Below, piece after piece: positions 1 to 7,317 of a stretch of DNA of 11,172 nt. The notes under the pieces were generated by a model. The model saw only the letters and a list, made by a program, of their open reading frames with translations, was not told where the DNA came from and searched no databases. The position numbers were made by a program, and so were the translations under genes. Source of the stretch: an uncultured Ignavibacteria bacterium (GTDB lineage Bacteria; Bacteroidota; Ignavibacteria; Kapaibacteriales; UBA2268); NCBI GenBank assembly GCA_903911805.1, contig CAIWET010000206.1, positions 1 through 11,172 of the forward strand. Direction: 5' to 3'. Every line of letters starts with the position of its first letter. Position 1 is the first letter of the stretch.

Positions 1-3000
1 TCATTTCTAAATTAGCAGTACTAATTTGCTTAATAACTATGAGCATTTTTACTTCTAATGCTCAAGTTAGTATTGGAGCGTCGACCTACACTTCTTTAGG
101 GGCAGCTTTTACAGCTATTAATTCTGGTACTCATACTGGAGCAATTACTGTAACAATTACAGCCAATTGTTCTGAATCAGCAGCAGCAGTATTAAATGCA
201 AGTGGTGATGGCAGTGCAAGTTATACATCAGTATTGATTTATCCAACTGGTACTTATACCATAAGCGGTAGTATTACCAATGGTTTAATTCAGCTAAATG
301 GTGCTGATAACGTAACGATCGATGGTCGTACAAACCAATCTGGTACATCAAGAAATTTGACAATTTCAAATTCAAGTACTTCTGGTGCTTGTATTTGGTT
401 AGATAGTAATACAACTACTACTACCGGTAAAGGTGCATCTTATAATACTATTAAATATTGTAATATAGTTGGAGCTTCAAACTCAACTTCATCAACTTAC
501 GGTATTGTATTGTCTTCAGCTGCAGGTATTACAACTGGAACTGCTGGAAATGATAATAATGAATTTTCATATAACAATATTGGTGGTGTTTATTATGGTA
601 TTAGACTATATGGAACAGCAACAACAACTCCAGGAGCTTCTTGGGTTAATGGTAATAAAGTAAAATATAATACTTTTGGTTCTACTTCTGATGCAACAAA
701 AGCCCCTTATTATTGTATTTATAATTATTATGCTTGGGGAACTGAAATTTCTTATAATGAATTTTATTTAGTTACAAATCAAACATATTTGTATTGTGCA
801 TATTCATATTATCACGCAAATACAAAAGTAAATTATAATTATTACCACGATATTTCATATTCTGGTACATCAACAACACCTTATTTATATCTAAGTTATA
901 TGTACTATGGTAATGGTGCAATACAGATCAATAATAATACTGTTCAGGATATAAATTGGTTATATTATATTTATGGATTTTATAATTATTATCCAAATTA
1001 TAATGCTGGTTTTTCTCACCAAATCAATGAACAATACAATACAATTCAAAGAGTAAAAACTGGTGGTACAGGCTATTTGTATGCATTTTACAATTATGGA
1101 TATTCTTCATATCCTGGTAAAATCTTCTTCAATTTTAATACAATTAAAGATGTTGATATTAATTATTATGCATATTTGACCTATATCTATTATTTAAATA
1201 ATTCATCAATTACTGATAATAGTTTTACAAACGTTTTACAAAAACCAGCAGCGACTGCAGGTTATATTTATACAATGCAGGTAGGTTATAGCGATAGCTC
1301 AGTTATAGCAAATAACAAATTTGTTAACTTAAGAGCATATTATGGTATTTATGGTATTTATAATTACTATACTTCATATTCTACAATTAAAAACAATGAA
1401 ATTGGTAATTTATATACTACATATACTGGTTCATATTATCCAGTAAACGGAATTTTATTATACGGAACTACTACATTAGGTGCTAGATATGGTCACGGTG
1501 TAACAGTTAACAATAATTCAATTTATAACATTAATAATTGCAATTATTCTAATACTCCGACATCAACTTCTAATCCAATCGGTATAGGGGTATATAGTAC
1601 TTTGAATCATAAAATTTATTATAACTCAGTAAATATGGCTGGTGCTCAAGGTGGTTCATCCGCTTCTCCATCATTCTCTGCTGCTTTATGGGTTTATAGT
1701 ACTTCATCAACTGGTTTGGATATCAGAAATAACGTTTTCTCTAATACTGCTTCAAATCTTGGAGCAGGTTCTAAGCATTATGCTGTTTATTTCCCATCTG
1801 GTTTCAATTTTGCTACATCAACTATTAATTATAACTACTATTATGCTAATGGTACTTATAATATTTTGGGAACAAACGGTACTGATCAAACAACAATAGC
1901 TGCTTGGAGAACTGCTACTTCACAAGATGTGAATTCTAACTTTGCAGATCCATTATTCAACGCTAGCAATATTTTGCCTCCAAAATTTGGTTCTCCATTA
2001 TTAGCATCAGGAACACCTATTGCTGGTTTTTCAACTGATTTGTTGAATGTTTCTCGTTCAGCTACAACACCTTCTATTGGCGCTTATGAAAATGCCGGTG
2101 ATTTTGCAGGTCCAGACATTATTTATACAGCATTAACAAATACTACAAGTAATACAAGTAGAGATTTAACTGGTGTTACTGTAACTGATCCTAGTATTGT
2201 TAATACCACAACTTTTAAACCTAGATTGTATTATAGATTATCAACTGCTAATAATACTTATGTTGATAACACAAGTGCAACTAATGGTTGGAAATATGTT
2301 GAAACATCAAGTGCTTCATCACCTTTCAATTTTACTATTGATTATACAAAATTAAATGGTACTGTTTCTGGTGGTACTTCAATTGAATACTTTGTTGTAG
2401 CTCAAGATTTGGCAACAACACCAAATGTTGGTGTTAATAAGGGTACATTTGCTGTTCAACCAACATCTGTGGCTTTATCATCAACAGCGTTCCCTGTTTC
2501 TGGAGTAAATTCATATAAAATTATGAATCCATTCCCAGCTGGAACATATACTGTTGGTACAGGTGGAAATTATCCATCATTAACTAATAATGGTGGTTTA
2601 TTTAATGCACTTGAATACGGAATGTTATCTGGAAATATTGTTGTTAATATTATTTCAGATTTAACATCTGAAACAGGAACTTGGGTATTACCAAAATGGT
2701 CAGAAACTGGTGCAGGTAACTACACAATGACAATTACTACAAATGCTCCTGTTTTAAGAACTATCTCTGGTTCAGTTGCAGGTTCTTTAATTAAAGTTCG
2801 TGGTTCTAATGTAATAATTGACGGTAGATTTAGTGGATCAGGTAGATATTTGAAATTCAATAATACAGCTGCATCTGGTACTGTTGCTGCAGTTCATTTC
2901 TCTGCAAATGCAGTAGGAATAAATAATAGTTCTATTAAGTATTGTTACGCATCTACTGGCTTTAATGCTGCTTCTACATCAATAGGTATCTATGTTGGTG

Positions 3001-6000
3001 ATGAAACGATTACCGTATCTGGTGGTGGCTCAAATATTTCAAACATTATGATTGATAACAATATAGTAACAAAAGCATATTATGGTATTTATGTTGGTGG
3101 TTCAGCAAGTGTTTTAGGACAGTTTGTAACTATATCAAATAATACAGTTGGTTCAACTGTGTCTTCAGATTATGTTCTTTATAGAGGTATTACTTCATAT
3201 TATTTGAACAATCCTATTATTACTAAAAATACAGTATTTAATATGATTCATCCATCAACTTCAACTAATACAAATATTGCCGCTATAGAATTCTTAGGTG
3301 GCGGTACTGGTGGAGAAGTTTCATATAATAAAATTACTGGTATTATTCAGGCATCATCTGGTGGCTGGGGAGCTTATGGTATTAACATTGCAGCTGGTAC
3401 AGGTATTACAATGCATAATAATATGATTTCTGACATTGCAACAATGAATTACAGTGCAACATCTACAACTTATAATCCATTTGGTATAAGAATTACTGCT
3501 GGTTCAGGACATAAAATGTATAATAATACAATCTATATGCAAGGAACTCAACCAAATGTTGGTACAGCTGCATCATTAACAGCTTGTATTTTAATAACTG
3601 GTTCATATACAGGTTTAGAATTAAAAAATAATATTTTATCAAATTCATTAGCAGGTAAAGCTGGCACACAATCATTTGGCATTTATGCTTATGTTGCATC
3701 ACCTAGCACTTTATTTAATGCAAATGATTATAACGTATATTATGGTGGTGGAACTTATGGATATCCTGCTGGATATAACACAACATCTCCATTTACAACT
3801 ATTACTGATATTGCTACAATGCAATCAATTTATGGTGGAAACACAAACTCAAAAATTAAAAACGTAAGCTTTATTGACTCTGCTAACGTACATTTAAATA
3901 ATGCTTCAATTACAGATACAGAGTTATTTGCACCAACAATTGCTGGAGCTAACCTTGACTTTGATGGTGAAACAAGACCTGCTTCTTCTCAAATGGGTGC
4001 TGATATTGTTTCATTTACAATTGGATTGAAAACTGATTTAACAGTTGGACCTAATAATCCTGCTTATTGTGTTGGTGATTCAGTTTCTGCTTGGTTTGAA
4101 CCAAAAATTTCAAATTATAGTGATGGTATTGCTAGATCATATAATGCATCATTTACAACTAAATGGTATAAAAATGGAACTGAAATTACAGCTCTTGCTA
4201 ATTATTTATCATTCTATGTAAAACCAATTCAGCAATCTGACTCTGCAAACTACTATGCAACATATACTTTAAATGGTCAAACAAATTCTACTTCTACAAG
4301 AGTATTTAAAGTAGAAACACCAATAAGTTTAACATTGCAACCAAAAGCAAGTGAATCTGTTTGTTCAAATTCATCGAATTTAACATTAAATGCAGCTGCA
4401 ACTGGTACAATTTTAGGTTATCAATGGCAAAAAGAAAATCCAACAGGTTCAGGAACTTGGGTTAACCTATCAGGCGCAACTAATCCTATATTAAGTATTA
4501 CAGTTGCAAATGCTCAATCTGCAATTGGAAATTATAGAATGCAGACTTTCGGTCCTGGTAACTGTGGACCAGCTACTATAACAACTTCAGTTGCAAATGT
4601 ACAAGTTACTGATCCTATTACTTCATTTACAGCAACTTCAGATGTTGCTGATTTAAAGAATATTTGTATTAATACAACTTTCCATTTGACATCAACAAGT
4701 AATGGTACTGTTTATGGAGTTAAATGGCAATATTTGAATGGTGGTACTTGGACTGATTTGAAAACAAGTGAATTCCCAACAGCAAATACAAATACATTAG
4801 AAATTAAATATGCTCAACCAGGTCAATCAGGCAAATATCGTGCAGTATTTAATGGTTCAGTTACTTGTAATAATGTTGCAACACCTGGTCCAGAATTTGA
4901 TGTTGTAATTTGGCCTTTATTCTCAGTAAAAGAACACCCAAGTACACAATTATTATGCGAAGGTGGACAGTTTACACTAAGAACAATTGTTGATGGTACT
5001 ATTTATGGATATAAATGGTATAAAGATGGTCTTCCAATTACAGAATCAACTGAAGCTATTGGTACAACATCAGCATTATTAACTATTAAAAATTCTAAAT
5101 TCCCAACTTCAGGTTTATACAGTGCTCAATTAGATATTGAAGATTGTTCAGGTAGAAGATTCATTTTCACCAATCCTGCTTTAGTATATGTTGTTTCAAA
5201 AACAATTATTACTAAAAAACCAGTAACACAAAATGTTGCTTTAACAGGTATTGCAGTATTTGAAGTTCAAGCACACGTTGAAGGTGCTCCTGCTGATTAT
5301 AAAGCTACAGTACAATGGTACAAAGGCACTAAAGCATTAGTTGACGATATGAGAATTACAGGTTCAAAATCTTCAATTTTAGCAATTGATAATATTCAAG
5401 CTAGTGATTTAGGCGAAGATTATTGGGTTGTTGTTAAAGGCTTATGTGCTTCTGATACTTTAAGAGGATTTGGTTTAAGACAATCAACAGTTAGCATTAC
5501 TGGTCAAGATGTTAATATTTCAACTTGCGAAGGTACAAATGCTATATTGAAAATTCAAGCATCATCAAATGCAGGAAATGATAAAATTAATTACCAATGG
5601 TTCAAAGGTACAACAGCTTTAACAAACGGAGCAAAATATACAGGAGTGAATACTGCTAGTTTAACAATTCTTAACCCAGCTACAACTGATGAAGCCACTA
5701 ATTATAATTGTAAAGCATCAGTTAATCCAGGTCCTGTTACAGCAACTTCAATGGATGTTAACTTTAAAGTACAATTAAAACCAACAATTGCAACACAACC
5801 AACAGCTAATTTGAGTGTTCAAACAGCTAAAGAAATCAAATTGAGTGTGGTTGCAGCTGGAACAGCTCCATTTACATATCAGTGGTTTAAAAATGGAACA
5901 GCAATTTCTGGCGCAATTTTAGCTGACTTCTCAATAGCAGCTGCAGCAACTACTGACGCTGGTGTTTATTATTGCGTAGTTACAAATGGTTGTGGAACAA

Positions 6001-6329
6001 TTCAATCAGGAAACTCAACTGTTGTAGTAACATTTAAAGATATGACAGGCATAATTGAAACTAATGAATTTGGATTGAGTGCAGAACCTAATCCATTAAC
6101 TTCAAATACAAGAATCTTATTTAATGTAAAAGAATCTGGTGCTTACAGATTAACATTAACAGATATATTCGGAAAAGAAGTTTCAGTTATTTCTAATACA
6201 GAATTAGAAGCAGGAAATCACACAATGTCATTTAATGCTGAAAATTCAATGATTGCATCAGGAACATATTATTTAACATTAACTAATGGAACTTTAAGAT
6301 CAACAATTAAAGTAATCATCGTAAAATAA
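1..6329 (+). CDS. Giant T9SS-secreted beta-helix / Ig-repeat surface protein (5' partial)
   Basis: Probably a cell-surface or released adhesin-like protein; ligand or substrate unknown. The frame is open to the window edge. The 12 codons before the ATG at 39 read I-S-K-L-A-V-L-I-C-L-I-T and join MSIFTSNA-Q to make a signal peptide, so the true start lies just upstream of the window. Numbering from that ATG (2096 residues): parallel beta-helix 1 at about 10-687; a linker beta domain at 688-829; beta-helix 2 at 830-1324, starting again with the same V-x-I-DGR type strand; seven Ig-like modules at about 1333-1999, most with a W-Y/W-F core and a cysteine pair; and a T9SS type-A sorting domain at 2011-2096. 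No catalytic motif of a polysaccharide lyase or protease is evident. A terminator follows. Family assignment is by fold pattern; the biological role is inferred. Confidence 0.93.
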   Translation, partial: ISKLAVLICLITMSIFTSNAQVSIGASTYTSLGAAFTAINSGTHTGAITVTITANCSESAAAVLNASGDGSASYTSVLIYPTGTYTISGSITNGLIQLNGADNVTIDGRTNQSGTSRNLTISNSSTSGACIWLDSNTTTTTGKGASYNTIKYCNIVGASNSTSSTYGIVLSSAAGITTGTAGNDNNEFSYNNIGGVYYGIRLYGTATTTPGASWVNGNKVKYNTFGSTSDATKAPYYCIYNYYAWGTEISYNEFYLVTNQTYLYCAYSYYHANTKVNYNYYHDISYSGTSTTPYLYLSYMYYGNGAIQINNNTVQDINWLYYIYGFYNYYPNYNAGFSHQINEQYNTIQRVKTGGTGYLYAFYNYGYSSYPGKIFFNFNTIKDVDINYYAYLTYIYYLNNSSITDNSFTNVLQKPAATAGYIYTMQVGYSDSSVIANNKFVNLRAYYGIYGIYNYYTSYSTIKNNEIGNLYTTYTGSYYPVNGILLYGTTTLGARYGHGVTVNNNSIYNINNCNYSNTPTSTSNPIGIGVYSTLNHKIYYNSVNMAGAQGGSSASPSFSAALWVYSTSSTGLDIRNNVFSNTASNLGAGSKHYAVYFPSGFNFATSTINYNYYYANGTYNILGTNGTDQTTIAAWRTATSQDVNSNFADPLFNASNILPPKFGSPLLASGTPIAGFSTDLLNVSRSATTPSIGAYENAGDFAGPDIIYTALTNTTSNTSRDLTGVTVTDPSIVNTTTFKPRLYYRLSTANNTYVDNTSATNGWKYVETSSASSPFNFTIDYTKLNGTVSGGTSIEYFVVAQDLATTPNVGVNKGTFAVQPTSVALSSTAFPVSGVNSYKIMNPFPAGTYTVGTGGNYPSLTNNGGLFNALEYGMLSGNIVVNIISDLTSETGTWVLPKWSETGAGNYTMTITTNAPVLRTISGSVAGSLIKVRGSNVIIDGRFSGSGRYLKFNNTAASGTVAAVHFSANAVGINNSSIKYCYASTGFNAASTSIGIYVGDETITVSGGGSNISNIMIDNNIVTKAYYGIYVGGSASVLGQFVTISNNTVGSTVSSDYVLYRGITSYYLNNPIITKNTVFNMIHPSTSTNTNIAAIEFLGGGTGGEVSYNKITGIIQASSGGWGAYGINIAAGTGITMHNNMISDIATMNYSATSTTYNPFGIRITAGSGHKMYNNTIYMQGTQPNVGTAASLTACILITGSYTGLELKNNILSNSLAGKAGTQSFGIYAYVASPSTLFNANDYNVYYGGGTYGYPAGYNTTSPFTTITDIATMQSIYGGNTNSKIKNVSFIDSANVHLNNASITDTELFAPTIAGANLDFDGETRPASSQMGADIVSFTIGLKTDLTVGPNNPAYCVGDSVSAWFEPKISNYSDGIARSYNASFTTKWYKNGTEITALANYLSFYVKPIQQSDSANYYATYTLNGQTNSTSTRVFKVETPISLTLQPKASESVCSNSSNLTLNAAATGTILGYQWQKENPTGSGTWVNLSGATNPILSITVANAQSAIGNYRMQTFGPGNCGPATITTSVANVQVTDPITSFTATSDVADLKNICINTTFHLTSTSNGTVYGVKWQYLNGGTWTDLKTSEFPTANTNTLEIKYAQPGQSGKYRAVFNGSVTCNNVATPGPEFDVVIWPLFSVKEHPSTQLLCEGGQFTLRTIVDGTIYGYKWYKDGLPITESTEAIGTTSALLTIKNSKFPTSGLYSAQLDIEDCSGRRFIFTNPALVYVVSKTIITKKPVTQNVALTGIAVFEVQAHVEGAPADYKATVQWYKGTKALVDDMRITGSKSSILAIDNIQASDLGEDYWVVVKGLCASDTLRGFGLRQSTVSITGQDVNISTCEGTNAILKIQASSNAGNDKINYQWFKGTTALTNGAKYTGVNTASLTILNPATTDEATNYNCKASVNPGPVTATSMDVNFKVQLKPTIATQPTANLSVQTAKEIKLSVVAAGTAPFTYQWFKNGTAISGAILADFSIAAAATTDAGVYYCVVTNGCGTIQSGNSTVVVTFKDMTGIIETNEFGLSAEPNPLTSNTRILFNVKESGAYRLTLTDIFGKEVSVISNTELEAGNHTMSFNAENSMIASGTYYLTLTNGTLRSTIKVIIVK
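3..77 (+). other. Signal peptide of the giant surface protein, cut by the window edge
   Basis: In the frame of the large gene, codons from position 3 encode a lysine followed by a hydrophobic stretch (L-A-V-L-I-C-L-I-T-M-S-I-F) ending in S-N-A before Q-V-S. This is a normal Sec signal peptide with an A-x-A-like cleavage site after the Ala near position 62. The ATG at 39 sits inside the hydrophobic core and has no purine-rich ribosome-binding site upstream, so it is not the start. Only a few N-terminal residues (a Met and perhaps one or more Lys) are likely to be missing. Confidence 0.8.
708..1412 (+). repeat. Eight tyrosine-rich beta-helix coils (in-frame protein repeats)
   Basis: Eight consecutive imperfect repeats begin at 708, 786, 882, 963, 1074, 1164, 1263 and 1338, so the unit is 25-37 residues. 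Each opens with a tyrosine strand close to Y-x-Y-x-x-Y-x-Y-Y; the copies starting at 786, 882, 963 and 1164 match it in full. Each then has a second strand close to [ST]-x-I-x-x-N-x-[FTI]-x-x-[LIV]. About 50 of 235 residues are Tyr. The Asn position fits the asparagine ladder seen at turns of right-handed parallel beta-helices. The copy at 1263 is the weakest. Length variation between copies lies in the loops, as expected of solenoid coils rather than recent DNA tandem duplication. Confidence 0.8.
4035..6035 (+). repeat. Seven tandem Ig-like modules
   Basis: About 90-100 residues per module, with boundaries near residues 1333, 1426, 1524, 1625, 1720, 1821 and 1912 (numbered from the ATG at 39). 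Recurrent features are an early Cys-x-G/N (C-V-G, C-S-N, C-I-N, C-E-G), a Y-x-W-x-K/F core strand (K-W-Y-K, Y-Q-W-Q, V-K-W-Q, Y-K-W-Y, V-Q-W-Y, Y-Q-W-F twice), an L-x-I strand, and a late Y-x-x-x/C strand with a second Cys (G-N-C-G, T-C-N, D-C-S, Y-N-C-K, Y-Y-C-V). This is the pattern of bacterial Ig/SPRY-like stalk modules in secreted Bacteroidota proteins. They probably act as a spacer or binding stalk before the sorting domain. Confidence 0.78.
6069..6326 (+). other. T9SS (Por) type-A C-terminal sorting domain
   Basis: The last 86 residues show the hallmarks of this family: an N-terminal E-P-N-P motif, the L-T-L-T-D-I-F-G-K-E-V strand, an E-A-G-N-H turn, an A-S-G-T-Y-Y-L-T-L strand and a basic, hydrophobic end (K-V-I-I-V-K). 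In characterised Bacteroidota such domains direct outer-membrane translocation by T9SS and are often removed during attachment or release. This is the strongest taxonomic indicator in the window. Confidence 0.9.
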
Positions 6330-6352
6330 TAATTTCTGATTCGGTTTGTTTT

Positions 6353-6388
6353 TTAAAAGAGTCTCCTCAATCGAGGAGACTTTTTTTT
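6353..6388 (+). terminator. Intrinsic terminator after the giant surface protein
   Basis: A perfect 8-bp stem, GTCTCCTC / GAGGAGAC, with loop AATC (6361-6380) is followed by eight T residues (6381-6388). The A-rich bases before the stem can pair with the T-tract and lengthen it. It starts 31 bases after the stop codon at 6327-6329. This GC-rich hairpin stands out in a very AT-rich gap, so transcription of the large gene should end here. Confidence 0.92.
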
Positions 6389-6413
6389 ATGTGTATTTTT
6401 AAATTAAAATTCT

Positions 6414-6421
6414 TAAATTTG
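6414..6421 (+). promoter_or_regulatory. Candidate Bacteroidota-type -7 element (TAAATTTG) for the DUF350 gene
   Basis: TAAATTTG matches the TAnnTTTG -7 consensus recognised by the primary sigma factor of Bacteroidota. It lies after the terminator and 40 bases before the chosen ATG at 6462. No clear -33 TTG element is seen at the expected distance. In DNA this AT-rich, chance matches are common, so this is tentative. Confidence 0.35.
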
Positions 6422-6461
6422 TTAAAGTATTATTTGATATTTGAATAATTTAGGAGTTTAT

Positions 6462-7316
6462 ATGTGGTGGGAATATATTTTATTTTATGTTTTGTCGGGT
6501 GTTGCATTATTAATTTTTGCAAAATTAATTAATCAGAAGATATTTAATATAAATTTAAATGAATATTTAAATGTAAAAGATAATGTTGCTGTTGGAGTAG
6601 AAGTTGGTGGACAGCTTTTTGGAGTAATATATATTATAACTTCAAGTATGTTTTTACCTGTAGAAACAAATTTTTTGCTTGATTTAGGAATAGTACTAGT
6701 CAATGGAATTGTAATCATTTTATTAACCTCATTTCTTTCTTTAATGTTAAGTCGAATTCTTGTGTCTAAAAACATTAATGAGCAAATAAAAGCTGGGAAT
6801 GTACCATCTGCAATAGTAATGGCATCAACATTTGTAGCTATTAGTATGATGACAACAGGAGTTGTTCGTTTTCAGTATAAATCAGATATTCTTCCAATTA
6901 TAATTTTTCTAATTGTTGGAATTTTAACTTTTATTGCAGTCACTTCTCTTTTCAGATATTTAACTTCTTATGATGATGTTAAAGAAATTGAAAATGGAAA
7001 TATGGCTGCCGGATTTAGCTATGGAGGATTAATTATTGCTATTGGTATAGTAATTTCAAATGCACTGACAGGAGATTTTACAACTTATGAAGCAGGACTG
7101 TGGGGATTTTTAGATTCAGCAATAATAGTTCTTCTTATGTATCCAGTTAGACAGTTTTTAATTCAAGGATTGATTATGGGATGTGGATATAAATTATATG
7201 GTGGCAAACTTGACGACGAAATTGCACGTGATAGAAACATTGGAGCAGGAGTAATAGAAGCTGCAATTTACATTGCAACTGCTATATTCGCTGTAAAGTT
7301 TATCGATGTATTATAA
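6462..7316 (+). CDS. DUF350 (YjfL-like) integral membrane protein, two fused units
   Basis: Predicted inner-membrane protein of 284 residues with about eight membrane segments. Its function is unknown, as for the DUF350/UPF0719 family in general. The ATG at 6462 is chosen because AGGAG (6452-6456) lies five bases upstream; a TTG seven codons earlier is in frame but has no such site. The protein contains four copies of a small-residue membrane helix introduced by [DGR]-N-[VMI]-x-x-[GA], with Asn at residues 41, 113, 180 and 259. Examples are D-N-V-A-V-G and R-N-I-G-A-G-V-I-E-A-A. Single-unit homologues such as E. coli YjfL are about 130 residues with four segments, so this looks like two units in tandem. 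It follows a strong terminator and is therefore probably transcribed separately from the surface protein. It converges on the LD-carboxypeptidase gene. Confidence 0.88.
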   Translation: MWWEYILFYVLSGVALLIFAKLINQKIFNINLNEYLNVKDNVAVGVEVGGQLFGVIYIITSSMFLPVETNFLLDLGIVLVNGIVIILLTSFLSLMLSRILVSKNINEQIKAGNVPSAIVMASTFVAISMMTTGVVRFQYKSDILPIIIFLIVGILTFIAVTSLFRYLTSYDDVKEIENGNMAAGFSYGGLIIAIGIVISNALTGDFTTYEAGLWGFLDSAIIVLLMYPVRQFLIQGLIMGCGYKLYGGKLDDEIARDRNIGAGVIEAAIYIATAIFAVKFIDVL

Positions 7317-7317
7317 T

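Noticed and set aside
708..1412. Regularly spaced repeats that might suggest a CRISPR array
   Set aside because: The units are imperfect, in frame within a long coding region, of uneven length (25-37 codons) and have no unique spacers. They are beta-helix coils.
469..1899. Alternative-frame open stretches within the surface-protein gene (for example 469-663 and 1642-1899)
   Set aside because: They lie entirely inside a strong coding frame, encode biased low-complexity peptides and have no ribosome-binding site.
3493..3867. Open stretches on both strands inside beta-helix 2
   Set aside because: They are shadows of the repetitive coding sequence; their compositions (Met/Leu/Gln/Tyr runs) are not protein-like.
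6441..6461. TTG at 6441 as start of the DUF350 protein
   Set aside because: The ATG at 6462 has AGGAG five bases upstream, and the extra seven codons overlap that ribosome-binding site.
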